From assembly GCA_019745975.1 (NCBI GenBank), contig JAIESQ010000093.1, positions 1 to 64,000 on the forward strand: a stretch of DNA of 64,000 bases, in the 5' to 3' direction. Source of the DNA: Pirellulales bacterium. GTDB lineage: Bacteria; Planctomycetota; Planctomycetia; Pirellulales; JAEUIK01. The notes beneath the pieces were generated by a model. It was not told where the DNA came from and searched no databases. It saw only the letters and a list, made by a program, of their open reading frames with translations. Both the position numbers and the translations under genes were made by a program. This document shows, piece by piece, positions 1-10,584 of the stretch. Numbering within the stretch: the first letter of the stretch is position 1; every line of letters begins with the position of its first letter.

Positions 1-2199
1 ACGAATTTCGGCGCCACGGCGGCCGTGCCTAACGCCGGCAGCGGCGTCTTGATCACCGGCGGCGCCACGTTCAACGAAATCATCCCCAGCGTGCGCGTGG
101 AATGGAAGTACTTCGACCACCCGACCGAAGAAGGCGTGAAGGTCAAATATGTCTGGGGCGATCATGTCGCGCAGGATGTGGTTTCCGGCAACCTTGGGGC
201 CGGCGTCACGATCGAGGGAACGGGAACCAGCGGCAACTCGGTCCTCGGCACGCTCATCGGCGTCGGCTACAGCTCCGGCAACATGATCGGCCTGGGGAAC
301 CACGGCCCTGGCATCCTCGTGCGCGACGGCGCCAGTGGCAATCTGATTAACCAGACCGCGCCACAGTTAATCATTCACGAGCCAGAAGAGCTTGAGGATT
401 TTGACTTCGAAACTGTCACGCGGCGCAGCGTAATCGTCGCCAATGGCACCACACTTGCCCCCCGCGCCGGCATCGAGATTACCGGCGCCGGCACCAGCGA
501 TAACCAGGTCTATAACTCCTTTATCGGCACCAACGAGCTGGGGGCGACAAATCTCGGCAATACCGGCGACGGTGTCCTGATCACCGCCAGCGCCAGCGGC
601 AACCAGCTAGGCGACGACGGGGCCGGCAACACCATCGCCAAGAACGGCGCCCGCGGCGTGGCCATCCGCGGCTTGAACCAGGGGATCTCGGCCTGGTCGC
701 TGGACGAAGATGATTACCTACATCTGACCCTCGCGGCCCTCGACGGCATCGAAGTCGACGGCACGTACGCGATCAGCGGCCTGACATTCTACGACCAACA
801 GCTCAACTCGCAGGCAGTGACGACGGCGACCGTGGTGTCGATCAACGGCAACACGATCGAGACCGACGTGCTGGTCACGCTTACCGGCACGTTGACGGCG
901 AACCTGGGGGCGGCCTACGTCGTCATGGAAGGCGCCAACGAGAACACGGTCCGGGACAATTGGATCGGGACTAACCAGGAGGAAAGCGACCTGGGCAACG
1001 CCGGCGACGGCCTGCTGGTGACCGGCAGCGGCGCGTTGAACTGGCTCACCGACAATCGGATATTCTTTAACGGCGGGCATGGTGTGGCGCTGGCCGCCGG
1101 CGCCAATCAGAACATCGTTGGAACCAAGATCGAGAATGAAGTCACGCTCGGCGCGGCCAACGATATCTTCGACAACGACGGCAACGGCGTCCTCATCACC
1201 GGCTCGACTAACAACGTCTTGCGGGACAACACGATTCACCATAACGCGGCCAGCGGCGTCGCCCACAGCGGGTCAGGGTCGCGGTTCAACGTGGTGGTGG
1301 GGGGCGAGATTTCGGCGAATGAGCAGAACGGCGTGGTCTTCACCGACGGCGCTGAAGGGAACGCCGTCATCGGCAGCGACATCTTGAACAACGACGCCCA
1401 CGGCGTGCTGATCGCCAACGGCGCCGAAGGGAACGGCGTCGGCGTCTCTATCGATCTTGAAGGCGGCGACGACGGGCTGCCGATCGCCACCGATCCCACG
1501 TCCGCCAACACGATCACCGGAAACGAGGGAAACCAGGTGCGGATCACGGGCGAGAACACCAAGTTCAACTTCGTCGCCGGCTATAACGAGATCGAAGCGG
1601 TGGCCAACCAGGACGCGATCGTCATCGACGGCGCCGTGGCCAACGTCATCGGCAACGGCGGCGAAGGAGAACTCGCCGCCGGCGGCTTCGTCGTCGGTTC
1701 CAATCCGACCGACTACCAGAACGGAAACGTGATTGTCTACGGCGCCGGCGACTATGGCGTGGCGATCTACGAGGGGTCCAACGGCGCCGAGGGGAACGCC
1801 ATCTTGGGGAACGCGTTTCTTGGTGACCTGCAAGACGCCATTTTCATCGACGGCTACTCGGGCGTCGTGCCGCCGACGATCGACGACGTGACGGTTACGG
1901 GGAGCGGGCCCTTCGACCTGGACATCGGGACGACGGTAGCCGGCGCCAGCACCACCCATCACGTTCGTGTCGACTACGACCTGGTCAATCCGAATGACTT
2001 CAGGGAGACGCACGTGTTGGGCTCGATGATTTTCACAACGAGCGCGGCGGAGACTTTCACGGTGAGCGGGGTGGATGCAGACGATAGCGATTTGGACGGC
2101 TGGTACGTGACGGCCACGGCCACGTACGACTTGCAGGACGACAACGAGCTGCGCATCGAATCGGTGACCTCTACGATGGAGGTCTACGTCATCACTTGA
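1..2199 (+). CDS. Right-handed parallel beta-helix repeat protein, 5' end truncated by the window
   Basis: Frame open from the window edge. Many degenerate repeats of the type GNAGDGVLITGSxxN / NDAHGVLIANGAEGN, typical of parallel beta-helix surface proteins. Stop at 2197-2199. Confidence 0.8.
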   Translation, partial: TNFGATAAVPNAGSGVLITGGATFNEIIPSVRVEWKYFDHPTEEGVKVKYVWGDHVAQDVVSGNLGAGVTIEGTGTSGNSVLGTLIGVGYSSGNMIGLGNHGPGILVRDGASGNLINQTAPQLIIHEPEELEDFDFETVTRRSVIVANGTTLAPRAGIEITGAGTSDNQVYNSFIGTNELGATNLGNTGDGVLITASASGNQLGDDGAGNTIAKNGARGVAIRGLNQGISAWSLDEDDYLHLTLAALDGIEVDGTYAISGLTFYDQQLNSQAVTTATVVSINGNTIETDVLVTLTGTLTANLGAAYVVMEGANENTVRDNWIGTNQEESDLGNAGDGLLVTGSGALNWLTDNRIFFNGGHGVALAAGANQNIVGTKIENEVTLGAANDIFDNDGNGVLITGSTNNVLRDNTIHHNAASGVAHSGSGSRFNVVVGGEISANEQNGVVFTDGAEGNAVIGSDILNNDAHGVLIANGAEGNGVGVSIDLEGGDDGLPIATDPTSANTITGNEGNQVRITGENTKFNFVAGYNEIEAVANQDAIVIDGAVANVIGNGGEGELAAGGFVVGSNPTDYQNGNVIVYGAGDYGVAIYEGSNGAEGNAILGNAFLGDLQDAIFIDGYSGVVPPTIDDVTVTGSGPFDLDIGTTVAGASTTHHVRVDYDLVNPNDFRETHVLGSMIFTTSAAETFTVSGVDADDSDLDGWYVTATATYDLQDDNELRIESVTSTMEVYVIT

Positions 2200-2371
2200 T
2201 CGCCGGCGACGAATCGCAGTCGCGGCGTAATTGCCGCCGGGCGCGGGGGTTTTGCCCGCTGCTAGCGTGCGGTATCATACTTTTTCTCCATTCAGATTCG
2301 ACCGCTCGCTGCACGCGCGCTGCCTGGGGCGGCCGTCGCCGGCGCGGCCCACTAGACGAGTTTCGGACATC

Positions 2372-3577
2372 ATGCCTCTGCAAATGGAAGATCAGCGCAT
2401 CGTCGAGTTCGACGTGCGCACCGACGAGATGCTGGTGAACATGGGGCCCCAGCACCCCAGCACGCACGGCGTGTTACGGCTCGTGCTGCGGACCGACGGC
2501 GAGGTCGTTTCCGAAGTCACGCCGCACATCGGTTACCTGCACCGCTGCGCCGAAAAGATCGGCGAAAACCTCACGCCGAAGCAGTGGATTCCCTACACCG
2601 ACCGGATGGACTACCTGGCCGGCATGAACATGAATCTCGGCTGGGCCCTGACGGTCGAGAAGCTGATGAAGCTCGAGCTGCCCGAAAAGGCCAAGCACCT
2701 GCGGGTGATCATCGCCGAGATGAACCGCATCGCCAGCCACCTGGTGGGCATGGGGGCCTACGGGCTGGACCTGGGGACGTTCAGCCCGTTCTTGTACGCC
2801 TTCCGCGAGCGCGAGAAGATATTGGACCTGTTCGAGGAAGCGTGCGGCGCGCGGCTGACGTACAGCTATTTGACCGTAGGCGGCGCCACGCACGATCTGC
2901 CGCGCGGCTGGCTGGAGAAGTGCTCGGCGTTCCTCGATCAGTTGCTGCCCGTGATCACAGAGTGCCACACGCTGTTGACCACAAACGCGATCTTCGTGAA
3001 GCGCACGGCGGGGATCGGCGTCATGTCGGCCGAGACGGCGATTAGCTATGGCTGCACAGGCCCGGTGCTGCGGGGGAGCGGAGTCGACCACGACCTGCGC
3101 CGCGACGGCGAAGAGCGCTATACCGAAATGTACGACGGCTACGCGTTCGAGGTGATCGTCGAGCGCGAGGGCCACTACCCCAAGGATCACGACTATCCGC
3201 CCGTTCCCGCCGATGCGGTGCTAGGCGATTGTTGGCACCGCTTCTACGTACGAATGCTCGAAGTGATGCAGGCCATCGACCTGGTCCGTCAGGGGATCGA
3301 GCGATACAGCTCGGCCACGGGTTCGTACGCCAAGCCTGTCAAGCTGACTGAAAAGCTCCCCAAGGGGGAAGCCTATCTCGAAACCGAAGCCCCGCGCGGG
3401 CAGATGGGTTTCTACATCGTGAGCGACGGCTCGTCGATTCCCTGGCGGGTTCGTGCCCGATCGAGCTCGTTCTGCAATCTGTCGGTGACGGGCGAGCTGT
3501 GTCGCGGCTGCCTGATCGCCGACGTGCCGGCGATCGTCGGCTCGCTGGACGTGGTGATGGGCGAAATCGACCGGTAA
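2372..3577 (+). CDS. nuoD: NADH-quinone oxidoreductase subunit D
   Basis: MLVNMGPQHPSTHGVLRLVLRTDGE...HIGYLHRCAEKIGENLTPKQWIPYTDRMDYLAGMNMNLG is the classic 49-kDa subunit signature. Start ATG 2372 (MPLQMEDQ) chosen over the upstream ORF start at 2231. Confidence 0.97.
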   Translation: MPLQMEDQRIVEFDVRTDEMLVNMGPQHPSTHGVLRLVLRTDGEVVSEVTPHIGYLHRCAEKIGENLTPKQWIPYTDRMDYLAGMNMNLGWALTVEKLMKLELPEKAKHLRVIIAEMNRIASHLVGMGAYGLDLGTFSPFLYAFREREKILDLFEEACGARLTYSYLTVGGATHDLPRGWLEKCSAFLDQLLPVITECHTLLTTNAIFVKRTAGIGVMSAETAISYGCTGPVLRGSGVDHDLRRDGEERYTEMYDGYAFEVIVEREGHYPKDHDYPPVPADAVLGDCWHRFYVRMLEVMQAIDLVRQGIERYSSATGSYAKPVKLTEKLPKGEAYLETEAPRGQMGFYIVSDGSSIPWRVRARSSSFCNLSVTGELCRGCLIADVPAIVGSLDVVMGEIDR

Positions 3578-3594
3578 GCCGAGCTAACTCCGCT

Positions 3595-5100
3595 TCACGC
3601 CGGGCGTGGCATTTCATCGCTCGCGCCGCGGCGCCCCCAGACGGCATAGACCAGCATGCCGGCCGCGATCAACAGCAGGCCAGTACCGCACTGCGTTGGC
3701 GCCGCCGCGAACATCGACACGAGCAGAAACAGGTAGAACACCAAGAACACCAGCGGGGTGACCGGGTAGCCTAAGGTGCGGAACGGCCGCACTGAGTCTG
3801 GTTGGCGGGCACGCAGCACGAAGACCGCCGCCACGGCCAGAAAATAGAAGACCGAGCCGCCGAAGATCGCGTAATCGGTCAGCACGTCGAAGAGGGGTTT
3901 TGGTGGCGGTCCTCCCGGCCGCGGAGGCCCGAAGAGCCACGTCATGTCGCCGGCCAGCACCAGTACGATCGACCAGGCCGACACGGTGCCGATCGCCAAG
4001 GCCGGAGTGCCGAAGCGCGGATCGATTCGCCGCCACAATCGCAGGAAGTGGTGATCGCGGGCGACGGCGAACAGCACACGTGGTCCGACCAGGATGTTCG
4101 AGCTCATCGCCCCGAAAGTCGAGACGAGAATCATCGCCAGCAGCAGCCGCGCGCCGAACTCGCCCAACAGCGTGCGCGTCACGTCCTCGGCCGGCAGGGC
4201 CGAGGCCGCTATCGTCGACGAAGGGAGCGTCAGGTGATAGCCGAGATTGGCGCCGAAGTAGAGCAAAATCAAAGCGATGACACCGCCGGCCAAGGCGCGC
4301 GGCACATTGCGCTGCGGGTCGTGGATTTCCTCGGCGACAACGGTCACCTGCCCCCAGCCGTCGTAGGCCCACATGATGCCGGCTAGCGCCGAGCCGATCG
4401 ATAAGAGGAGCGAGGCTTCGCCAACAGCGGGAAACAACGGGCCGATCGCGACCGGATTCTCACTTACAGCCACAAACGGCAAGAGGCCGAGGAAGATTAG
4501 AAAGCCCGCCTTGATCGCCGTGGTAACGTTCTGAACCGCGCCGCCCCAAACGGTGCTGGCGATGTTCACGGCAGTGCACACGGCGATCGCGGAAATCGCG
4601 ACCACCTTTTCAAAGACCTGTTGTCCGCCCGGAGGTTCGCCGCCGACACTCACCCACAGCTTGTAGAGTGAAATGGCCATGGCGGTGCCGAGCGCCGCGA
4701 TCGCGCCCGAGCGGATGACCCAGAATTCGGCCCAACCCCACAAGAAGGCGCACATGCGGCCATAAGCTTCGCGGAGGTAGACGTAGTTGCCTCCGGCGTG
4801 CGGCAGCATCGCCGCTAGCTCGGCGATGGCCAGCGCCCCGCAGAGGTTCACCAGCCCGCAGGCCACCCACAGAAAGAGGATCAGCCCCACAAAACCGCCC
4901 GTGCTCTGGGCAATAACATTCGGCTTGTAGAAGACGCCTGACCCGATCACCTGCCCGATTACTAGCGCCATGGCGGTGACGAGGCCGAGCACGGGCGCGA
5001 GCTTGGTGTACGGCGCGGCGGTCGGATGCTGATCGGCCAATCGCTCTGGCGCATCCGGGGGAAGGGCGTGTTGCGGCCGACCTGGTTCTGTGTCGTGCAT
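3595..5100 (-). CDS. APC superfamily amino acid permease
   Basis: VLGLVTAMALVIGQVIGSGVFYKPNVIAQSTGG...; about 12 hydrophobic segments. MHDTEPG start preferred over ORF start at 5196. Confidence 0.9.
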   Translation of the reverse strand: MHDTEPGRPQHALPPDAPERLADQHPTAAPYTKLAPVLGLVTAMALVIGQVIGSGVFYKPNVIAQSTGGFVGLILFLWVACGLVNLCGALAIAELAAMLPHAGGNYVYLREAYGRMCAFLWGWAEFWVIRSGAIAALGTAMAISLYKLWVSVGGEPPGGQQVFEKVVAISAIAVCTAVNIASTVWGGAVQNVTTAIKAGFLIFLGLLPFVAVSENPVAIGPLFPAVGEASLLLSIGSALAGIMWAYDGWGQVTVVAEEIHDPQRNVPRALAGGVIALILLYFGANLGYHLTLPSSTIAASALPAEDVTRTLLGEFGARLLLAMILVSTFGAMSSNILVGPRVLFAVARDHHFLRLWRRIDPRFGTPALAIGTVSAWSIVLVLAGDMTWLFGPPRPGGPPPKPLFDVLTDYAIFGGSVFYFLAVAAVFVLRARQPDSVRPFRTLGYPVTPLVFLVFYLFLLVSMFAAAPTQCGTGLLLIAAGMLVYAVWGRRGASDEMPRPA

Positions 5101-5217
5101 GGTCGTCAGGATAGCGGGGTTGGTGCGGCGCGCGAATCGTTGTATGGTTTCGTTCGTGCCGCGAGCATTCGGTCGAAACGATGTTGCCGGAATCAACGGC
5201 GAGAATTGGGAACCACC

Positions 5218-5657
5218 ATGTCCACTTCGGACAAGAGCCCAACACCAGGGGCGGAGGGGGAGCGCGACCCGCGCGTCAAATTGGCGGGACAGCGGACGAG
5301 CATGGCCAACTTCCGCACGCAGTTGGCGCTCGATCGCACAACCCTATCGTGATTCGCACGACCCTGACGATGGCCGGCTTCGGATTCGGCACCGTGGGGT
5401 TCTTTCGCTCGCTGCAACAGTCGTCGCCGAGCCCGGAAACGGTCCGCTTGCACGACGGGGCGATCCGCTTCGGAGCGAGTCTGATCATGCTGGGGATCGC
5501 CGCCACTTTGTTCGCAGCCTGCTCGCACTGGCTGACATTGCGACGGCTGCGTCGCGGCGAATCGCCCGTGCTGACGCAATGGCCGCTAAGTTTGACCGTC
5601 GCTCTGCTGCTGGCCGCAATCGCGCTAGCCGGTTTGTGGTTGCTGTTTCGCCAATGA
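5218..5657 (+). pseudogene. DUF202 / YidH-like small membrane protein, split by a single-base frameshift
   Basis: MANFRTQLALDRTTLS(stop) in one frame continues as (W)IRTTLTMAGFGFGTVGFF in the +1-related frame. Restoring one G (tcg-tgG-att-cgc) near 5351 gives LALDRTTLSWIRTTLTMAGFGFGTVGFF. Confidence 0.75.
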
Positions 5658-5672
5658 GTGCAACAACCTGTG

Positions 5673-6302
5673 CTAGCCCTCGGTAGGCAGCTCGCGCAAG
5701 TTGGCGTCGATGCGGCGATGCGAGAGATTCAGGAGCGGCGCGCCCACGAACATGGCCAAGGCTACCGGCACATACACATACGATACCGCGACGGCCGCCA
5801 GGTTAATGACCGGCCCCAGCAGAATGCGGATCGAGAGGCTGCGGCGGATTCGATCGTCGATTTGCATCGCCAACATCAGGTGGTGGGTATTGGCGTACCA
5901 CCACATCACGGCCAACGAAACGCCGCAGGCGACCTGCAGCAACCCATAAATCAAGACAACGAAGAAGTCCTGGCGGTACACAGCCAAGAGCTTCGTGGCG
6001 AAGGGGATCAACGTCACGAAGAATAGAAACACGAAGTTCAGCCAGGAAAATACGCGATTGGCCAGTTGCAAGTACAGACAGATGACGTGGTGCTCGATCC
6101 AATAGCTGCAGACAATCAAGAAGCTCAGCGCATAAGCGCCCACGTCGTGTTTGATCTTGGCCAGGAAGGAAAGCAAGCCTTCTTCCGAGAAGCGATGCTC
6201 CTCTGGCACCTCGATGCCCAGCACCAACAGCGTGGCCACGACGGCGAGAATGCCGTCGCTGAACATCGTCAGTCGCTCAAGGGTTTGTCTTGGCGCGGCC
6301 AT
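5673..6302 (-). CDS. TMEM175/DUF1211 family integral membrane protein (putative K+ channel)
   Basis: RLTMFSDGILAVVATLLVLGIEVP N-terminal motif (FSDG) plus multiple TM helices. Confidence 0.85.
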   Translation of the reverse strand: MAAPRQTLERLTMFSDGILAVVATLLVLGIEVPEEHRFSEEGLLSFLAKIKHDVGAYALSFLIVCSYWIEHHVICLYLQLANRVFSWLNFVFLFFVTLIPFATKLLAVYRQDFFVVLIYGLLQVACGVSLAVMWWYANTHHLMLAMQIDDRIRRSLSIRILLGPVINLAAVAVSYVYVPVALAMFVGAPLLNLSHRRIDANLRELPTEG

Positions 6303-6502
6303 GAGGGCGATCTGCTTGTGGTGCGGGGTGTGGTTTTTGCAACGCAGCGAGCCGCAGCGTAGCGTAAGGCGAGGCGTCGGCCAACGGGTAAGTCCTAGGC
6401 GAGCAGATCGCCAAGATCCTGGGTCGCCGCGGCGCCGCCTCGCCGAACACCGATTTCATTACTTTCGCGCGGGACGTCGAGCCGCAGCCGATAAGGTGAG
6501 CC

Positions 6503-6970
6503 ATGACAGCCGCTGCCGTGCAGGGGTTATTCGAGACACATCTGAACGTCCGCAGTCTCGATGCCTCGATCGCGTTCTACCGCGATTGTCTTGGGCTCGA
6601 CCTGGCATATCGGCTCGACGAACGCCGCGTGGCATTTTTCTGGCTCGGTGGCCGCGGGCACGCCATGCTCGGATTGTGGGAGACGGGGACCGCGCCGAAC
6701 GCGATGCGATTGCACCTGGCATTCTCGTGCGAGGTTGACGAGGTGCTCGCCGCGCCGCGGAAGTTGCGGGCTGCCGGCATCGCTCCGCTGGGCTTCTTTG
6801 GCGAGCCGGTCGACGAACCAGTGGTGATCGGCTGGATGCCGGCCGTGTCGCTCTACTTCACCGATCCCGACGGACATTTGCTCGAGTACCTGGCGATGCT
6901 GCCAGACGAGCCCCAGCCGGCGGCCGGGATCGTGGCCTACAGCGATTGGTGCAAAGCGCGCTCGAGCTGA
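6503..6970 (+). CDS. VOC/glyoxalase superfamily protein
   Basis: ETHLNVRSLDASIAFYRDCLGLDLAYRLDERRVAFFWLGG...VSLYFTDPDGHLLEYLAML. Confidence 0.9.
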   Translation: MTAAAVQGLFETHLNVRSLDASIAFYRDCLGLDLAYRLDERRVAFFWLGGRGHAMLGLWETGTAPNAMRLHLAFSCEVDEVLAAPRKLRAAGIAPLGFFGEPVDEPVVIGWMPAVSLYFTDPDGHLLEYLAMLPDEPQPAAGIVAYSDWCKARSS

Positions 6971-7053
6971 GCGTATCACCCGTCGCCAAGGAAGTGGTTC
7001 ATTCTGAATCGACGTTCGGGTCCGGGGTGGTCATTCCAGGTTCAATGTGAGCC

Positions 7054-7405
7054 ATGCAGGGCTACAATAGGGCCATGGGCAAAGACCTACAACAACAGCC
7101 GCATCCGTTAAATGCGCCCGGGGATTTCTACGTTTTGAATGACTGCTGTATTGCTTGCGAGGCGCCAGCGGCGGAAGCTCCCGATCTAATGGCTCACGTT
7201 GATTTTCCGAGACACCACTGTTATTTCAAAAAGCAGCCAGAAACCGCAGCAGAAACGGAGCGCGCTTGCCTCGCCGTCGAAGTTGGTTGCTGTGGTGCCG
7301 TTCAGGTACGGAGGTTGCGACCAGGCGATTCTCAAGAGGCTGGAGCGGTACGCGCACGATGTGTGCGACCACGCCGGTAGCAAAAAACTGTCCGCGCCAG
7401 AGTGA
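7054..7405 (+). pseudogene. Ferredoxin-like (4Fe-4S type) small protein, split by a single-base frameshift
   Basis: Frame 1 DFYVLNDCCIACEAPAAEAPDLMAHVDFPRHHCYFKKQPETAAETERACLAVEVGCCGAV then garbage. Removing one T at about 7301-7302 continues as RYGGCDQAILKRLERYAHDVCDHAGSKK in the frame ending 7405. Confidence 0.7.
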
Positions 7406-7561
7406 ACCACGACCCTGCATCTCCGAGTTTGCATCCGCCGCGCGGCTGTGGCATATTCGACGGTTTCCGGGCAATGATGCCGCCGCCGCCGAGCGCGCAG
7501 CCCAGCGCGCTGGGTTACCGAGAGACGCGGTTCCCCACGGCAGAAGTTAAAGAAATCGCAC

Positions 7562-8299
7562 ATGCAAATCTGGCCGGCCATTGATCTGCGCGGCGGGCGC
7601 TGCGTCCGTCTGCAGCAGGGGGACTACAACCGCGAAACAGTCTTTGGCGAAGACCCCGCGGCAGTGGCCAGGCAGTTTGTCGATGCCGGCGCCGAGTTTC
7701 TCCATATCGTCGATCTCGATGGCGCCCGGGCCGGCTGCCCGGAGAATCTCGACAGTATTCGCGCGATTCGCGCGGCGGTTGATGTGCCGTGCCAACTGGG
7801 GGGTGGCATCCGCGGTGATGAAACCGTTGGCCAACTGCTCGACTTGGGGATCGATCGACTGGTGATCGGCACCCGCGGCCTCGAAGACCCCCACTGGTTG
7901 AGGCATGCGGCTCGAAAACACCCCGACCGCCTTGTACTGGGGGTCGATGCCCGAGATGGCATGGTCGCCACGCACGGCTGGCTTTCGACATCGGGGACCG
8001 CGGCCATCGAACTCATCGATATGTTCGCCGACGAACCGCTGGCGGCGGTCGTTTACACCGACATCGCGCAAGACGGCATGCTAGCGGGGCCAAACTTCGC
8101 CGCGCTGACGAAACTGGTCGGAGCCGTGCGGCTGCCGATCATCGCTTCGGGGGGCGTGACCACTGTCGATGATGTCCGCCGCCTAGCAGCACTGCCGGTG
8201 GCCGGCGCGATTATTGGCCGGGCCTTGTATGAGGGGCGTATCACTCTGCCGGAGGCGCTAGCGGCGGCCGGCTGCACGAAAGGGTCGCCAATCGGTTAG
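7562..8299 (+). CDS. hisA: 1-(5-phosphoribosyl)-5-[(5-phosphoribosylamino)methylideneamino]imidazole-4-carboxamide isomerase
   Basis: MQIWPAIDLRGGRCVRLQQGDYNRETVFGEDP...LQGG-type (TAU) barrel motifs VPCQLGGGIR, IASGGVTTVDDV. Confidence 0.96.
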   Translation: MQIWPAIDLRGGRCVRLQQGDYNRETVFGEDPAAVARQFVDAGAEFLHIVDLDGARAGCPENLDSIRAIRAAVDVPCQLGGGIRGDETVGQLLDLGIDRLVIGTRGLEDPHWLRHAARKHPDRLVLGVDARDGMVATHGWLSTSGTAAIELIDMFADEPLAAVVYTDIAQDGMLAGPNFAALTKLVGAVRLPIIASGGVTTVDDVRRLAALPVAGAIIGRALYEGRITLPEALAAAGCTKGSPIG

Positions 8300-8462
8300 C
8301 GCGGAGCAAGCCACGTCGCCTTGCTGGCGAGAACCGGTCGCCGAGCGCACAAAAATAGTGGCACGCCGCCCTCGGGGAGTTTACGTTCAAGCGTCACTTC
8401 GCGGTTTCTTTCGATCACCAATTGGCTGCTTCGCTTAGCCTCGACGTAGAGGGAAGACTCGC

Positions 8463-10562
8463 ATGACTAAGCACTCGCCGGAAAAAATTCGCAACATTGC
8501 CATTTGCGGCCACGGCTCCAGTGGCAAAACCACCCTGGTCGATCATCTGTTGCACGTCACGGGCGCCGTCGCGCGGCAGGGGAGTGTCGACGAGCGCAAC
8601 AGCATCTGCGACTTCGAGGAAGAAGAGAAGCACCACAAGTACACGATCGAAGCCAAGGTCACGCACTTCGACAGCGGCGGCCTGCACTTCAATTTCATCG
8701 ACACGCCCGGCTATCCCGACTTCATCGGACAGACGCTGTGCGCGTTATCGGCCGTGGAAACGGCGATCATTGCCGTCAACGCCCATGCCGGCATCGAAGT
8801 GAACACGCGCCGCGTGTTCAAGGAGGCTGGCAAGCGCGGTCTCGGGCGCATCATCCTGATCAACAAGATGGACAGCGACAATCTCGACTTCCCGGCGCTG
8901 TTGGACTCGATTCAAAAGTCGTTCGGCGCGGCCTGCGTGCCGATCAACGTGCCGATTGGGAGCGGCGCGGCGTTCAAGGGAGTCGCCAGCACGTTGAACG
9001 TGCCGACCGACACCGCGGGGGCGCTGGTCGATCCGGCCGGCCTGCACGAGCGGTTGATCGAAGCGATCGTGGAAGTCGACGAAGCGGCGACCGAGGCCTA
9101 CTTCGAAGGAACCGAGCCGACTGGCGACCAACTCACCTTACTGATTCACAAGGCGATCGCCGCCGGAACGCTGATTCCGATTGTTTGCGCGGCGGGCAAG
9201 CGCAACGTGGGCGTCAAAGAGCTGCTCGAGGTGCTCGGCCTATGCGCGCTCGAGCCGGCGATGCTCGCGCGCACGGCCAAGGATGCGCAAGGCGGCGAAG
9301 TCGCGCTGGTGCCTAATCCCGACGCCCCGCTCGTGGCCCAGGTCTTCAGGACGCGGATCGACCCGTTCGTGCAGAAATTGAGCTTCATCCGCGTCTACTC
9401 GGGCACGCTGAAAAAAGATGCCTCGGTGCACGCCTCGCACGCGCGCAAGGCCGTCAAGATCGCACAACTGCTGACGCCGCAGGCCAACGAAATGACCCCC
9501 TGCGACGCCGTGGGGCCGGGCGAGATCGTGGCGGTCGCCAAGACCGAGGAGTTGCACACCGGGTCCACGCTGGGTGATCTGGAACTGCCGCATCTGGAGT
9601 TCCCGCGCCCCATGGTGGGGTTGGCCGTCACGCCCAAGAGCCGCAACGACGAAGCCAAGCTCAGCGGCGCACTGCACAAAATCGTCGAAGAAGACACCAC
9701 CTTCCGCATCGACCGCGATGCCCAGACCAAAGAGCTGGTGATGAACGGCATGAGCGAGCTGCACTTGCAGATCGTGCAAGAACGGCTCAAGCGGCGCGAT
9801 AAGGTGGAAGTCGACACCAAGGAGCCCAAGATTCCCTATCGCGAAACGATCCAGGCCAACGCCGAGGGGAGCTATCGCCACAAAAAGCAAACTGGCGGCC
9901 GCGGCCAGTTTGGCGAGGTGCACATTCGCATGTATCCGCTGCCGGGCGACGTCGACATCGAAACCTGGGCCACCAAGGAGCGGTTCGCGTCGATGCGGGC
10001 GCACCATTACGACAAAGAGCACAATTTTCTCTGGGTCGATTCGGTCGTCGGCGGCACGATCCCCAACAACTTTCTGCCGGCCGTCGAGAAAGGCTTCAAA
10101 GAACGGCTCGACCGCGGCGTGATCGCGGGCTTTCGCATTCAGAACGTGTGCGTCGAGGTGCACTTTGGCAAGCACCACCCGGTCGACAGCTCGGAAGCCG
10201 CTTTCAAAACTGCCGGCTCGATGGCCTTCCGCAACGTGTTTCAGCAAGCCAGGCCCGGCCTGCTCGAGCCGATCGTGAAGATGCACATCACGGTTCCCAG
10301 CGAGAAGGTCGGCGACGTCAACAGCGATATGTCTGGCCGGCGCGGCCGCGTACAGGGGCTCGAATCGGCTGGCGGCGACTTTCAGACGGTCACCGTCGAA
10401 GTTCCGCTGGCCGAGGTGACCACCTACGCCCGCACGTTGTCGAGCATGACCGGCGGGCAGGGGAGCTACGGCCTGGAGTTCAGCCACTACGACGTGGTGC
10501 CCGGCAACGTACAAAAGGAAATCGTCGAGAAGGCCGCGCACAAGGAAGAGGAAGAAGAGTAA
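8463..10562 (+). CDS. Elongation factor G-like translational GTPase (EF-G2-like)
   Basis: GHGSSGKTTL G1 motif, DTPGYPDF G3, NKMD G4, HKKQTGGRGQFGEVHI and C-terminal SxMTGGQGSYGLEF motifs. Confidence 0.93.
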   Translation: MTKHSPEKIRNIAICGHGSSGKTTLVDHLLHVTGAVARQGSVDERNSICDFEEEEKHHKYTIEAKVTHFDSGGLHFNFIDTPGYPDFIGQTLCALSAVETAIIAVNAHAGIEVNTRRVFKEAGKRGLGRIILINKMDSDNLDFPALLDSIQKSFGAACVPINVPIGSGAAFKGVASTLNVPTDTAGALVDPAGLHERLIEAIVEVDEAATEAYFEGTEPTGDQLTLLIHKAIAAGTLIPIVCAAGKRNVGVKELLEVLGLCALEPAMLARTAKDAQGGEVALVPNPDAPLVAQVFRTRIDPFVQKLSFIRVYSGTLKKDASVHASHARKAVKIAQLLTPQANEMTPCDAVGPGEIVAVAKTEELHTGSTLGDLELPHLEFPRPMVGLAVTPKSRNDEAKLSGALHKIVEEDTTFRIDRDAQTKELVMNGMSELHLQIVQERLKRRDKVEVDTKEPKIPYRETIQANAEGSYRHKKQTGGRGQFGEVHIRMYPLPGDVDIETWATKERFASMRAHHYDKEHNFLWVDSVVGGTIPNNFLPAVEKGFKERLDRGVIAGFRIQNVCVEVHFGKHHPVDSSEAAFKTAGSMAFRNVFQQARPGLLEPIVKMHITVPSEKVGDVNSDMSGRRGRVQGLESAGGDFQTVTVEVPLAEVTTYARTLSSMTGGQGSYGLEFSHYDVVPGNVQKEIVEKAAHKEEEEE

Positions 10563-10584
10563 CTGCTCATTCGAGACTGCGATC

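Noticed and set aside
7402-7584. 60-aa ORF upstream of hisA
   Set aside because: No family resemblance, overlaps hisA start region; likely noncoding.
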